From positions 4,855-68,854 of the forward strand of contig JAWXCE010000033.1 of NCBI GenBank assembly GCA_034440495.1: 64,000 nt of DNA. The letters run 5' to 3'. This DNA is from JAWXCE01 sp034440495. Lineage in GTDB: Bacteria; Pseudomonadota; Alphaproteobacteria; Rhizobiales; Rhodomicrobiaceae. Positions 1-8,925 of this stretch are shown piece by piece. A program made the translations under genes and the position numbers. Under the pieces are notes generated by a model. The model worked only from the letters and a program-made list of their open reading frames with translations, made no database searches and had not been told where the DNA came from. Every line of letters begins with the position of its first letter. Position 1 is the stretch's first letter.

Positions 1-2588
1 GTTTTAGTGAGCCGAACACTCGCGCAACCATGGTTGACTTGTATGATGGCCTGAAGGCGACGAGCCAGAACGCATGGCCGTCGCTGCGCTTCGATGTAGG
101 GGCTGTCAGCAACGCCGTATCGCCATTCATTCCGGCGGGCTTCTACTACAAAACCTTCATGGGGCCTACCCGCCACGCCTGGATGTTTTACGAGGCGCTA
201 ATAAGGCGCGCGGCGGGCCTCGGGCGGGCGAGCCGCAAACCCGATGCCTCGCGCTACAGCAAAACCAATGCGCATGCGGATGTAGCGATTGTCGGCGCTG
301 GCGAGGCCGGGCTAAATGAGGCGCTTGCGGCGGGCAAAACCGGCGCCCGCGTTATCCTGATCGATGAGGCGATGCAACCCGGCGGTTGGCTACTTCGTGA
401 GCGCGCGTCCGGCGCCATCCAGATGATGATCGAAGCGCTGCACGGCATGCCGAATGTCACCATCCTCTCCCGCACCACGGCGTTCGGTTTGTATGACGGA
501 TTGCAAATGGCGGCTGTCGAGCGCGTGCAGGATCACTTGCCGCAAATTGATCTAGCCGCACCGCGCCAGCGCCTATGGCTCATCCGGGCGAAACGCATTG
601 TGCTGGCGGCGGGCGCCATCGAGCAGCCGCTGCTGTTTGAAGGCAATGATAAGCCGGGCGTCATGCTAGCGGGCGCCGCGCGTGGCTATCTCAATCAACA
701 TGGCGCCGTTCCGGGCCGCTGCGCTGTCATTTTTACGAACAACGATAGCGCCTATCAAACGGCGTTCGATTTTATCGCGGCTGGTTTAAAGATTTCATCT
801 ATCCTCGATACCCGTGCTGATTTGCCCGAGCAGCTTGCCGCGCAGGCGCGCGCTTTGGGCGTTTCGGTAGTAGCGCAGTCGGCTATTGACCGGGTGGAGT
901 ATTCGCGAGGCTTACGCGGCGTTCACTTCCATGCGCGGGGAGTGGCAGGCAAGCTGGAATGCGATGTCCTCGCCATGTCCGGCGGGTGGGCGCCCGCCGT
1001 GCATTTGTCTACGCATCTTGGCGGCAGGCCCGTTTTTGATGACGCGCGCGGCCTGTTTCTCCCGGCCCGTATGCCCGATGGCATCACCTGCGCAGGATGC
1101 ATGGCTGGCAAAGGTCTGCCTGCGGCTGAGCCGACGCCAAGCTCGCCGAGCATGCGAGCGTTCGTCGATTTTCAAAACGATGTGACGGTGAAGGACGTGA
1201 AGCTGGCGCACCGCGAAGGTTATCGCTCCGTCGAACATCTTAAACGTTACACGACATTGGGAATGGGGACAGATCAGGGCAAGACCGCGAATATCGCGGG
1301 ACTGTCGCTCATGGCCGGGCTGACCGGCCAGAGTATCGCCGCCACGGGCACAACAACATTCCGTCCTCCTTATACCCCAGTCAGCATCGGCGCTCTTGGC
1401 GGCATGGAGACTGGCGAGCATTTGCGCCCCATTCGCCGCACGCCCATGCAGGACTGGCACGAGGCGAACGGCGGGCTTATGGCGGTCTCCGGTCTGTGGA
1501 TACGGCCAAAAGCCTATCTCAAGCCGGGCGAGGATGTTATCGCCGCACAAATCCGCGAGGCGCGCATGGTGCGGCAGGGGGTTGGCATCGTAGACGCTTC
1601 GACGCTGGGCAAAATCGAAGTGCAGGGCCCGGACGCCACCGAGTTCCTCGACCGCATTTATTGCAGCCCGGTTAAATCGCTGAAAATCGGCCGTGCGCGC
1701 TATGGCGTCATGCTGCGCGAAGACGGCTTCGTCATGGATGACGGCACGCTCGCGCGCCTTGCGCCGAACCATTACTACCTGACCACGACGACCGCCCAAG
1801 CCGCTAAAGTGCTGGCGCATATGGAGTATCACGCGCAGGTCACATGGCCGGAACTGCGCGTTAGCATCATATCTGTCAGCGACCAGTTCGCCGCCATAGC
1901 CGTGGCCGGGCCGCAATCGCGCGCGCTGCTTGCCGGGCTGGCGGGCGCGGAGGCTTTCGACGACGCCGGTTTCCCATACCCATCGCTGAAAATAATCACG
2001 TTTGGCGGCGTGAATGTGCGGGTGCTGCGCGCAAGCTATTCTGGAGAGCGCGCCTACGAGCTGCATGCGCCCGCCGCATACGCTATGAGCCTGTGGAAAG
2101 CGCTGCTGGATGCTGGCGCCCAGCCCTATGGCCTCGAAGCCATGGCGATCCTGCGCATCGAAAAAGGGCATGTCGCTGGCGCCGAACTCGATGGGCGGAC
2201 GACGCCCGCCGACTTGGGTCTCGCAAAGCTTGTGCGCGCGGACAAGGAGTTCATCGGCCGGCGCATGCTGCAACGTCCAGGACTATCAGACCCTTCACGG
2301 CCCAGCCTTGTCGGCCTTGTTCCTGTGGACGAGGCGTCGCGCATTCGCAGCGGCGCGCAGATCACGCTAACGGATGACGAAAAACAGCCTGTGATGATCG
2401 GCCATGTCACATCCGTATGCTTCAGCTCGGTCATGGGCCATCCTATCGCGTTGGCGCTGATTGCGAACGCTTCGGACATGCACCAGAAAATTGTATTTGC
2501 GCGCTATCCGTTGCGTAATGAGACCGTCGCCGTGCGCATCGTGCCGCCAGTGTTTTACGATCCGGAAGGGGCGCGGCTGCATGTCTGA
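1..2588 (+). CDS. soxA: Sarcosine oxidase alpha subunit, 5' truncated by window edge
   Basis: This is the large subunit of heterotetrameric sarcosine oxidase, which oxidises sarcosine to glycine and passes the one-carbon unit to tetrahydrofolate. The reading frame is open to the left edge, and the residues before the first internal Met at base 30 (ending ...NTRAT) fit the family, so the start lies upstream. Domains in order: the tail of the N-terminal ferredoxin-like part with the family segment SQNAWPSLRFDVGAV; a Rossmann dinucleotide-binding site (VAIVGAGEAGL, with Glu where Pro is usual); and a C-terminal GcvT-like folate-binding domain over roughly the last 380 residues. Its stop overlaps the soxG start by 8 bases. 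soxB and soxD would be expected upstream, outside the window. Confidence 0.93.
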   Translation, partial: FSEPNTRATMVDLYDGLKATSQNAWPSLRFDVGAVSNAVSPFIPAGFYYKTFMGPTRHAWMFYEALIRRAAGLGRASRKPDASRYSKTNAHADVAIVGAGEAGLNEALAAGKTGARVILIDEAMQPGGWLLRERASGAIQMMIEALHGMPNVTILSRTTAFGLYDGLQMAAVERVQDHLPQIDLAAPRQRLWLIRAKRIVLAAGAIEQPLLFEGNDKPGVMLAGAARGYLNQHGAVPGRCAVIFTNNDSAYQTAFDFIAAGLKISSILDTRADLPEQLAAQARALGVSVVAQSAIDRVEYSRGLRGVHFHARGVAGKLECDVLAMSGGWAPAVHLSTHLGGRPVFDDARGLFLPARMPDGITCAGCMAGKGLPAAEPTPSSPSMRAFVDFQNDVTVKDVKLAHREGYRSVEHLKRYTTLGMGTDQGKTANIAGLSLMAGLTGQSIAATGTTTFRPPYTPVSIGALGGMETGEHLRPIRRTPMQDWHEANGGLMAVSGLWIRPKAYLKPGEDVIAAQIREARMVRQGVGIVDASTLGKIEVQGPDATEFLDRIYCSPVKSLKIGRARYGVMLREDGFVMDDGTLARLAPNHYYLTTTTAQAAKVLAHMEYHAQVTWPELRVSIISVSDQFAAIAVAGPQSRALLAGLAGAEAFDDAGFPYPSLKIITFGGVNVRVLRASYSGERAYELHAPAAYAMSLWKALLDAGAQPYGLEAMAILRIEKGHVAGAELDGRTTPADLGLAKLVRADKEFIGRRMLQRPGLSDPSRPSLVGLVPVDEASRIRSGAQITLTDDEKQPVMIGHVTSVCFSSVMGHPIALALIANASDMHQKIVFARYPLRNETVAVRIVPPVFYDPEGARLHV

Positions 2589-3165
2589 TTTCAGATTGAC
2601 TGCTGAAAGTTGTCTGGCGGGCAGGCGGGTTGCGCGCACTTTCGAGCGCGCAGGGAAAGTTCAGGTACGGATTGAGGAGCGGTTTCCGGTGTTCGTGCTT
2701 GAAGTGGCCGCATTCGGTGCCCTGCAAAGCCAGGATATTCAGCATTTTGAAGCCGCCACAGGGGTCACGCCGCCAGCGGCTGGAAACGCGGTGCATGGCC
2801 GCAATGTGGGGGTGGCGGCTTTGGGGCCTAACCGCTGGGCAATCATCGCCCCCTCCGAACTGAGTTTCACGCCGAACGACAATTTTGCCGTGACAGATCT
2901 GGGATCGGCACGCACATGCTTCATAATTTCTGGTACTAAAGCCGCTATTGTTCTCGCGAAAGGGACAAGCATCGATCTGCACCCAAGCGTCTTTCCTGCG
3001 GGCAGCGCTGCGGCGACACGCATCAGCCATTTCTCCGCCCTTATCTGGCAACTTGACATGGAAGACGGGTTCTTAATCCTAACGCCACGCAGCTACGCGC
3101 ATTCATTTTATGATTGGCTGGTTTTAGCGGCATCTGAATTCGGCGGCGAAACACAAGCGTTATAA
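2581..3165 (+). CDS. soxG: Sarcosine oxidase gamma subunit
   Basis: This is the small gamma subunit of heterotetrameric sarcosine oxidase, 194 residues. I chose the ATG at 2581, which sits inside the last codons of soxA (ATGTCTGA overlap). That implies translational coupling, and the protein length is then normal for SoxG. Family-like segments are visible: LGPNRW, VTDLGSARTCFIISG, LAKGTSIDLHP, and the C-terminal PRSYAHSFYDWL. It is the last gene of the sox operon in this strand. Confidence 0.9.
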   Translation: MSDFRLTAESCLAGRRVARTFERAGKVQVRIEERFPVFVLEVAAFGALQSQDIQHFEAATGVTPPAAGNAVHGRNVGVAALGPNRWAIIAPSELSFTPNDNFAVTDLGSARTCFIISGTKAAIVLAKGTSIDLHPSVFPAGSAAATRISHFSALIWQLDMEDGFLILTPRSYAHSFYDWLVLAASEFGGETQAL

Positions 3166-3196
3166 AAACCAGCCGCGCATTTATGAACGGCTGGCT
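3165..3196 (-). terminator. Rho-independent terminator between convergent genes
   Basis: A 7-bp stem, CCAGCCG (3169-3175) with CGGCTGG (3188-3194), is followed on the minus strand by TTTTT just before the soxG stop. It lies directly downstream of the minus-strand Asp-rich gene and would end its transcript. It may also slow plus-strand transcription leaving soxG. Confidence 0.6.
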
Positions 3197-3206
3197 GAAC
3201 ATACCC

Positions 3207-3537
3207 TTAACGACGCTTTTTTGCCCCACCATCGTCATCATCGTCGCCGTCGTCATCATCATTGTCATCGTCATCGTCATCGCGAGATTCGTCTGCGCGT
3301 GACTTCGATTGCGGCTTGTCATCGTCGTCGTCGTCATCACTTTTGGCGCGCGGTCCGCCACGTTTTTTAGATGATCTATTATTATCGTCGTCAACATGCT
3401 AAAATGCAATTTCTTCGGCGCATGGCGATAACCCCGCTTGCGGATGTAAGGGGCGATGCATTCGCTGATGCAGTCAGTCCGAACACAACTGTAACCGCCA
3501 CAGCAAACGTCCCGCGCATGGCTCGATAAAATTTCAT
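3207..3537 (-). pseudogene. Exported Asp-rich small protein, frameshifted
   Basis: The minus strand carries a clear Sec signal peptide (MKFYRAMRGTFAVAVTVVFG...ASANA) from the ATG at 3537, with GGAG six bases upstream. That frame stops at 3391. A second frame with no possible ATG, GTG or TTG start follows at once. It encodes runs of Asp (seven, six, four and five in a row) broken by Lys/Arg-rich stretches and ends KKRR at 3207. A +1 shift near 3391-3402 would join the two into an exported protein of about 108 residues. A terminator lies just downstream. The function is not recognised; it may be an acidic cation-binding periplasmic protein. The frameshift may be real or a sequencing error. Confidence 0.5.
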
Positions 3538-3650
3538 AATCATCTCCATTGTCCTTTTGCGCGTAAGCACGCTAAAAACAATCAAACGGAGCCAGGTATG
3601 TTCCGACGTTGATAAACACGAGAATTTTATAAGCTGCGGTTTGGGGGGCG

Positions 3651-4706
3651 CTAAACCGGGATTAACGCCCAGTAATCCAGATCGAGCACGACGTTATCGT
3701 CATACGCCTTAGCGTCCTTCATCATCGGGAAATCAGCGCAAGGCTTATTTTTTGTGGCGATGCTGCGGATGCGCAGGGCTCCCGCGTCGTCGCGCCCCGG
3801 AATTGGCGCAGTCTCCAAAATTTCCGACCATGCGTAAATTGTGTCGCCTGCGAACGATGGCGCAACGTGGCGTCCGCCATTAATGGCCGCGACGTGAAAA
3901 GCGTTGGCGAGGCCGTTAAACGACAGCGCACGGGCGAGCGAAATAATGTGCCCGCCATAGACGATGCGCTTGCCGAACCGGCCCTGCGCCTCCGTATGCA
4001 GGTTGAAATGCACTTTCGCGGTGTTCTGAAACAGGCGCGCCGCGATCTGATGCTCAGCGTCTTCGATGGTCATGCCGTCCACGTGGTCGATTTTCTCGCC
4101 AGCCGTATAGTCGCCGAAGCGGTGCGGCGAACCGGCCAGCGCAAGGTCATAACCTTGTAAATTTAGTGGCGGCAGTGCAGTGCCGAGCGCTTCGGGCGTA
4201 ACTTGCGCAGGCAGTTCGGGCATGACCGCCTCTCCCCCCGAAGCTGTCTCATCGCGCTTGCGAACCATCACCCAGCGGACAAATTCCAGCACCGTGCCAC
4301 CGTGCTGGTTTTTACCCGTCGAGCGCACATAAACCGTTCCTGTCTGCCGGTTGGAGTTCTCTTTGAGGCCAATTACCTCGGAGGTGGTGGAAACTGTGTC
4401 GCCGGGGAACACCGGCTTGAGAAAGCGGCAATCCGCATAGCCGAGATTGGCGATAGCGTTAAGCGAAATGTCCGGAACCGTTTTGCCGAACACCATATGG
4501 AATACAAGCATGTCGTCCAGCGGCGCCTGCGTATAGCCGATGGCTTTGGCGAAGACTTCAGACGATTGTACGGCGAAGCGTGGGCCGAACAGCGCCGTGT
4601 AAAGCGAGGCGTCGCCGTGCGTGATGCTGCGCGGCGTTGCGTGAACGATATGCTGGCCGACGCTGAAATCCTCGAAAGAATTGCTCGGATTGGTTTTAGT
4701 GCTCAT
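3651..4706 (-). CDS. mch: Mesaconyl-CoA hydratase (MaoC-like)
   Basis: This double hot-dog protein of 351 residues matches beta-methylmalyl-CoA dehydratase/mesaconyl-CoA hydratase of the ethylmalonyl-CoA pathway. It interconverts mesaconyl-CoA and beta-methylmalyl-CoA. Diagnostic stretches are the N-terminal NPSNSFEDFSVGQ.IVHATPR and GLKENSNRQTGTVYVRSTG. I preferred the ATG at 4706 over a TTG two codons upstream because GAGG lies eight bases before it. It is the last gene of a three-gene minus-strand operon, 9 bases after the GNAT gene. It suggests the cell assimilates acetyl units through the ethylmalonyl-CoA route. Confidence 0.88.
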   Translation of the reverse strand: MSTKTNPSNSFEDFSVGQHIVHATPRSITHGDASLYTALFGPRFAVQSSEVFAKAIGYTQAPLDDMLVFHMVFGKTVPDISLNAIANLGYADCRFLKPVFPGDTVSTTSEVIGLKENSNRQTGTVYVRSTGKNQHGGTVLEFVRWVMVRKRDETASGGEAVMPELPAQVTPEALGTALPPLNLQGYDLALAGSPHRFGDYTAGEKIDHVDGMTIEDAEHQIAARLFQNTAKVHFNLHTEAQGRFGKRIVYGGHIISLARALSFNGLANAFHVAAINGGRHVAPSFAGDTIYAWSEILETAPIPGRDDAGALRIRSIATKNKPCADFPMMKDAKAYDDNVVLDLDYWALIPV

Positions 4707-4715
4707 GGTCAATCC

Positions 4716-5132
4716 TCAAAGTCGGTCGGGCGGCATGATGCAGAAGGCGCGATCGTTGCGGGACATGCCAATGCGCTCGTAAAAGCTCACCGCGTCAGGA
4801 GCCGATGTCAGGTAAAACGACGCTTTCGGATGTAGTTGCGCGATAGTCGCGTCTATAAGCGCGTGGCCTACGCCTTGGCCCTGATAGGCTTTATCCACGG
4901 CCAGGTCGGAGCAATAGCAGTTAAACGCAAAATCGCTTATGCAACGCGATACGCCTATCAGGCGTCCGGAGTCGCGCGCCGCCATGATGAGGTTGGAGTT
5001 GGCGATCATCGTGGCTATCCGATCAGGATCGACCGGGCGGCGTGCGCGCAGACCGGACGCCTCAAGAACGCCGATATATTCGGCCAATGGAATCTTTGCC
5101 TCGCGCGTTATCAAGATGTTCGGCTTGGTCAT
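4716..5132 (-). CDS. GNAT family N-acetyltransferase
   Basis: This 138-residue single-domain acetyltransferase has the acetyl-CoA loop in LAVDKAYQGQGVGHALI (Q-x2-G-x-G) and a late Phe-Tyr motif (AVSFYERIGM). I chose the ATG at 5132 because it overlaps the rhodanese stop as ATGA. The longer upstream frame would run well into that gene. The substrate is unknown. It is co-transcribed with rhodanese upstream and mch downstream. Confidence 0.82.
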   Translation of the reverse strand: MTKPNILITREAKIPLAEYIGVLEASGLRARRPVDPDRIATMIANSNLIMAARDSGRLIGVSRCISDFAFNCYCSDLAVDKAYQGQGVGHALIDATIAQLHPKASFYLTSAPDAVSFYERIGMSRNDRAFCIMPPDRL

Positions 5133-5467
5133 GCGAGTGGCAGTCCCGCTTCGATCCACGCGCTAAGTCCCCCATCCAGATGGGCGATAGGATGGCGCCC
5201 CGCCGCAAACATTGTCTCAGCCGCAATTTTGGAGCGGATGCCAACCGCGCACAACAGCACGATTTTTTTACCTGGCTCATCCGGAATGGCGCGTGGGTCG
5301 AGTTGCCGAAGGGAATGCAGAACCGAGCCTTCAATATGCCCGTTGGCGAACTCATCCGGATTGCGCACATCGACGATCAGGGCTTCGCCGCGATCTATCA
5401 GAGTTTTTGTCTCTTCCGGCGACAATAGCTCCAGCGTGCCGTTCGCCAACTCTTCCGTCGCCGCCAT
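5129..5467 (-). CDS. Rhodanese-like domain protein
   Basis: This is a single rhodanese domain of 112 residues. The sulfur-carrying Cys is residue 73 in the loop CAVGIRSK, and the CH2A-like segment VDVRNPDEFANGHI precedes it. Proteins of this type transfer sulfane sulfur or act in sulfur trafficking. I chose the ATG at 5467 for its GGGGAG ribosome site; a longer frame to 5506 has no such signal. It is the first gene of the operon with the GNAT and mch genes. Confidence 0.85.
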   Translation of the reverse strand: MAATEELANGTLELLSPEETKTLIDRGEALIVDVRNPDEFANGHIEGSVLHSLRQLDPRAIPDEPGKKIVLLCAVGIRSKIAAETMFAAGRHPIAHLDGGLSAWIEAGLPLA

Positions 5468-5579
5468 CGCGCTCTCCCCATTTTGCGTTCTAAGGCTATA
5501 CAACAAGGTTAGCCTATGTGAAAGAGCGGCTAAGACCTTACACTAAGACAAGCAAGTGAGTGGAAGCAGGGAGCCGGAT

Positions 5580-6503
5580 ATGAAGCGCGTCGTCACACTT
5601 ATCGCCAGCGCGACGGAAATCGTGGCGGCGCTTGGCTGCCGGGACTGGATCGTTGGGCGCAGCCATGAGTGCGATTACCCGCCAGATGTGGCCGCGCTAC
5701 CGGTGCTGACCGAGCCGAAGTTTCCACTGCACGGCACGAGCTACGAGATCGACGCGCGCGTGAAAGCCATCGTGGCCGAGGGTGCGAGCGTTTACCGCGT
5801 CGATGCCGAGCGGTTGAAAGCGTTGGCGCCGGACGTGATCATCACGCAGGATCAATGCGAGGTGTGCGCGGTCAGTCTTAAGGATGTTGAGGCCGCCGTA
5901 TGCGATTGGATGGGCGCAACCGCGCAGATCGTCTCGTGCAAACCGGATGCGCTGCTGGACGTGTGGGCCGACATTCGCCGCGTGGGCGACGCGGTCGGCG
6001 TGCCTGCGCGCGCCGATGCGCTGGTCTCGGACTGTCAAGCGCGCATGAACGATATCGCCGCCCGCGCCAGCCGCCTTTCCGCCCGCCCGCGCGTCGCGCT
6101 CATCGAGTGGATCGATCCGCTGATGGCGGCGGGCAACTGGATGCCGGAGTTGGTCGCGGTGGCGGGCGGCGTCAACCTGTTCGGGGAGGCGGGCAAACAT
6201 TCGCCGTGGATGACCTGGGAGGAATTGCGCGCCGCCGATCCGGACGTGATCGTCACCATGCCGTGCGGCTTCGATATTGCGCAAACTCTGGAGCACTTGC
6301 CCGCGATTACCTCAAAGCCCGGTTTCGCCGAGTTGCGCGCCCTCCGCGAGGGCCGCTTCCACGTCACAGACGGCAACCAGTATTTCAACCGGCCCGGCCC
6401 ACGCCTCGTTGAAAGCCTCGAAATACTGGCTGAAATCCTGCACCCGGGCGACTTCGATTTCGGCTGGCGCGATAAAGCCTGGATTTCACCCTCCTTACTG
6501 TGA
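5580..6503 (+). CDS. Cobalamin/iron-chelate ABC binding protein (BtuF-like)
   Basis: This 307-residue periplasmic-binding-protein fold of the BtuF/FhuD class opens with VVTLIASATEIVAALGC and contains DVIITQDQCEVCAVS. No Sec signal is visible, as in several cytoplasmic-looking members of this group. The ATG at 5580 follows GGGAGCC; a GTG at 5556 is possible. No permease or ATPase gene adjoins it, so partner and ligand are uncertain. Vitamin B12 or a related corrinoid is the best guess, and the ethylmalonyl-CoA pathway next door uses B12-dependent mutases. Confidence 0.72.
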   Translation: MKRVVTLIASATEIVAALGCRDWIVGRSHECDYPPDVAALPVLTEPKFPLHGTSYEIDARVKAIVAEGASVYRVDAERLKALAPDVIITQDQCEVCAVSLKDVEAAVCDWMGATAQIVSCKPDALLDVWADIRRVGDAVGVPARADALVSDCQARMNDIAARASRLSARPRVALIEWIDPLMAAGNWMPELVAVAGGVNLFGEAGKHSPWMTWEELRAADPDVIVTMPCGFDIAQTLEHLPAITSKPGFAELRALREGRFHVTDGNQYFNRPGPRLVESLEILAEILHPGDFDFGWRDKAWISPSLL

Positions 6504-6626
6504 GCCGCGTTCCGCTTTTGATCGAGCCGTAGTCCACCGCTTATGTATGGCGTGTTCCACTTTATACGAAAGTCTCTATTCCCTCTCTACCACATGGTTT
6601 TTGCGGCTCGTTCGGGCCATTCACGG

Positions 6627-7202
6627 TCATATGGCGCGCCGCCCGATCCTGTCGGCGCTCAAATTCGCGAGGATCCCGCCCGGCGTTGGCAGGATCGACG
6701 TATCCACTTGGGTCTCCGCGCTCCACAGCTTTGATCGCACGATGGCGCGGGCGCATTGAAAGTACACCTTCTCGATGTGGATGATAATAACCGAGCGTGG
6801 CGCGTGTCCGTCCACTTCAAACGATTTCAGGAAATCCGCGTCGGTGCTGATGCGCGCGGTGCCGTTTACCCGTAAAGTCTGGCCCAAGCTAGGGATAAGG
6901 AACAGCAGAGCCACGCGCGGATCGCGAACGATGTTGCGCAGAGAGTCTATGCGGTTGTTGCCGCGACGGTCGGGCAGCATCAACGTTCTATCGTCGTGGA
7001 TGCAAACGAGGCGCGATGCGGCGTCGCCACGCGGAGAACAATCGAGACCGTCAGGCCCGCTGGTTGCGAGCACGAGAAAAGGCGACGCTTCGATAAGGGT
7101 GCGATATTGTGGTGTAAGATAGATGACCTCTTTCACGAGCGACGTTTCTCCGTGCGAGCCGTAAATCGCCTCTAATCCTTCGCAGGTTGTGATCTCGGCC
7201 AT
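6627..7202 (-). CDS. Pyridoxamine 5'-phosphate oxidase-family flavoprotein
   Basis: This 191-residue split-barrel protein belongs to the FMN-binding PPOX group. Typical features are SPFLVLATSGPDGLDCSPRGD near the N terminus, the RRGNNRIDSLRNIV segment that contacts FMN phosphate, and the C-terminal GGILANL. The ATG at 7202 has GGAGAA upstream. The substrate is unknown. It is transcribed away from arsR across a 152-base shared promoter region. Confidence 0.8.
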   Translation of the reverse strand: MAEITTCEGLEAIYGSHGETSLVKEVIYLTPQYRTLIEASPFLVLATSGPDGLDCSPRGDAASRLVCIHDDRTLMLPDRRGNNRIDSLRNIVRDPRVALLFLIPSLGQTLRVNGTARISTDADFLKSFEVDGHAPRSVIIIHIEKVYFQCARAIVRSKLWSAETQVDTSILPTPGGILANLSADRIGRRAI

Positions 7203-7320
7203 GTTTTTCTCCACAGGCGGCGCTGGGGTCAGCCTGTCGCCTATTTATAACCGAAACGATATTGCCATACACAATTAGCAGCCAACTTTCATCAGAAGAC
7301 AACTCGGGCCGGTCTTTCTG

Positions 7321-7333
7321 TTGCATAATGCAA
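7321..7333. promoter_or_regulatory. Palindromic operator upstream of arsR
   Basis: TTGCAT-A-ATGCAA is a perfect 13-base palindrome that ends 21 bases before the arsR start. It includes CATAAT, which could serve as a -10 hexamer, so a bound repressor would block the promoter. Assignment as the ArsR site is inference from position. Confidence 0.5.
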
Positions 7334-7354
7334 TGATTGTTGTACGGTAAACCC

Positions 7355-7714
7355 ATGGATGAAAAACTTGCAATAAAAGCCCTCGCCTCTCTCGCGCAGG
7401 AACACCGCTTGCGTATTTTCCGTCTGCTGGTGTGCGAGGGCACAAACGGCATGCACGCAAGCGCTATCGCTGACGCGGTAAGGATCAGCCGCACCAGCGT
7501 TTCATTCCATTTGAAAGAGCTGGAACAGGGTGGCTTGCTGTGGTCATGGCGCGAGGGCCGCAATATCCGTTACGCAATCGCCGTGAATGCAGTGCGGGAG
7601 TTTCTCGTCTTTCTGACGGAGGACTGCTGCCAGGGCAGGCCGGAGATATGCCGTCCGGCGGCTATTAATATGGAAGAGTTTTGTTGCGGGTACAGGGAGG
7701 ACGAAAATGTCTGA
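7355..7714 (+). CDS. arsR: ArsR-family arsenite-responsive repressor
   Basis: This 119-residue winged-helix repressor carries the recognition helix in ISRTSVSFHLKELEQGGLL. It lacks the ELCVCDL site of plasmid-type ArsR. Instead it has C-terminal cysteines at 91, 92 and 99 (and a later CC pair), resembling the C-terminal As(III) site described for Acidithiobacillus ferrooxidans ArsR. It heads the operon and overlaps arsC by 8 bases, so it should autoregulate arsR-arsC-aqpS. Confidence 0.88.
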   Translation: MDEKLAIKALASLAQEHRLRIFRLLVCEGTNGMHASAIADAVRISRTSVSFHLKELEQGGLLWSWREGRNIRYAIAVNAVREFLVFLTEDCCQGRPEICRPAAINMEEFCCGYREDENV

Positions 7715-8222
7715 GCATGTCTATAATGTGCTGTTTCTCTGCACTCACAATTCCGCGCGCTCGATCATTGCGGAGGCGATCATGAACCGGTTAGGCCAAG
7801 GTCGTTTTATCGGCTATAGCGCGGGCAGTCAGCCCAAAACTGAGCCGCATCCTTATGCGCTCGAACTGCTGCACAAAAACAACCACGAGATCAGCGGCTT
7901 ACGTTCAAAATCTTGGGACGAATTCGCTGCTCCCGGCGCGCCGCAAATGGATTTCGTGTTCACCGTGTGCGACAGCGCCGCCGCTGAAACCTGCCCGTAC
8001 TGGCCGGGCCAGCCGATGACGGCGCATTGGGGCGTGCCCGACCCGTCCGCCGCGACCGGAAACGAGGCGGAGCGCCGCTTTGCGTTTGCCGACACCTACC
8101 GCATGATGTATCAGCGCATCGGGATTTTCACCAACCTCCCGATCGAGTCGATCGACAAGCTCAAGCTTCAGGAGCGGCTCGACGCCATCGGCAAACTGGT
8201 GAGCGAAAAACAAGAAGCCTGA
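7707..8222 (+). CDS. arsC: Arsenate reductase, thioredoxin-coupled (LMW-PTPase type)
   Basis: This 171-residue arsenate reductase of the low-molecular-weight phosphatase fold reduces As(V) to As(III). The P-loop C-x5-R is CTHNSAR at residues 12-18. Resolving cysteines at 88 (VCDSAAAE) and 96 (TCPYW) fit the thioredoxin-recycled class. The gene overlaps arsR and is followed by the aquaporin. Confidence 0.93.
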   Translation: MSEHVYNVLFLCTHNSARSIIAEAIMNRLGQGRFIGYSAGSQPKTEPHPYALELLHKNNHEISGLRSKSWDEFAAPGAPQMDFVFTVCDSAAAETCPYWPGQPMTAHWGVPDPSAATGNEAERRFAFADTYRMMYQRIGIFTNLPIESIDKLKLQERLDAIGKLVSEKQEA

Positions 8223-8244
8223 TTTTTGCAGTAGGGGGGCGCGC

Positions 8245-8919
8245 GTGGCGCAAGCGGGGATTGAACGGCGGCTTGTGGCCGAGACGCTAGGCTCGTGTCT
8301 GCTGGCGGCCATCGTCATCGGCTCCGGCATCATGGGTGAGAAGCTGGCGGGTGGAAACGTGGCCGTGGCACTGCTCGCCAACTCCATCGCGACTGGCGCC
8401 GGGCTGGTCGTGCTGATCCTGACGTTCGGCCCGATCTCCGGCGCGCATTTCAACCCGGCCGTGAGCCTCGCCTTCGTCCTGCGGAGCGAGTTGCCGTTAC
8501 GCGAAGGGGCGTATTATGCAGCGGCGCAGATCGGCGGCGCGCTGGCGGGTGCGGTGCTGGCGCATGTGATGTTCGACATGTCGATGGTGCAGAACGCGAC
8601 GCAGATCCGCACCGGCCTCGGGCAATGGGTGGGCGAGGCCATGGCGACGGCGATGCTGCTGCTGGTCATTTTCGCGTGCGTCCGGAGCGCGCCCGCCGCC
8701 ATCCCCTACGCCGTCGGCCTCGTCATCATGGCGAATTACTGGGCGACGTCCTCCACCAGCTTCGCCAACCCGGCCATCACCATCGCCCGCACCATCACCG
8801 ACACCTTCACCGCCATCCGCCCGGAAGACGCCGCCGTGTTCATCGCCGTGCAACTCGCGACGGCGGTGGCGACCGTATTCCTCGCCCGCTGGCTGTACGC
8901 CGAGGCGCCCGCGAAGTAA
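8245..8919 (+). CDS. aqpS: Aquaglyceroporin AqpS, arsenite channel
   Basis: This 224-residue major intrinsic protein has six hydrophobic spans. Both pore motifs are present: HFNPAVS in the first half and FANPAIT in the second. In Sinorhizobium-type ars operons an AqpS channel replaces the ArsB or Acr3 pump and lets As(III) leave down its gradient after ArsC acts. The position after arsC supports that role. The start is GTG at 8245 behind a G-rich ribosome site. Confidence 0.88.
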   Translation: MAQAGIERRLVAETLGSCLLAAIVIGSGIMGEKLAGGNVAVALLANSIATGAGLVVLILTFGPISGAHFNPAVSLAFVLRSELPLREGAYYAAAQIGGALAGAVLAHVMFDMSMVQNATQIRTGLGQWVGEAMATAMLLLVIFACVRSAPAAIPYAVGLVIMANYWATSSTSFANPAITIARTITDTFTAIRPEDAAVFIAVQLATAVATVFLARWLYAEAPAK

Positions 8920-8925
8920 CTCGCT

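Noticed and set aside
912..2273. 453-codon open frame antisense to soxA
   Set aside because: It mirrors the codon bias of soxA, has no ribosome site and matches no protein family; soxA itself is unmistakable.
3041..3409. 122-codon minus-strand frame rich in Met and Thr
   Set aside because: The Met/Thr runs are the shifted reading of the GAT/GAC repeats of the Asp-rich frame, and the frame runs into soxG.
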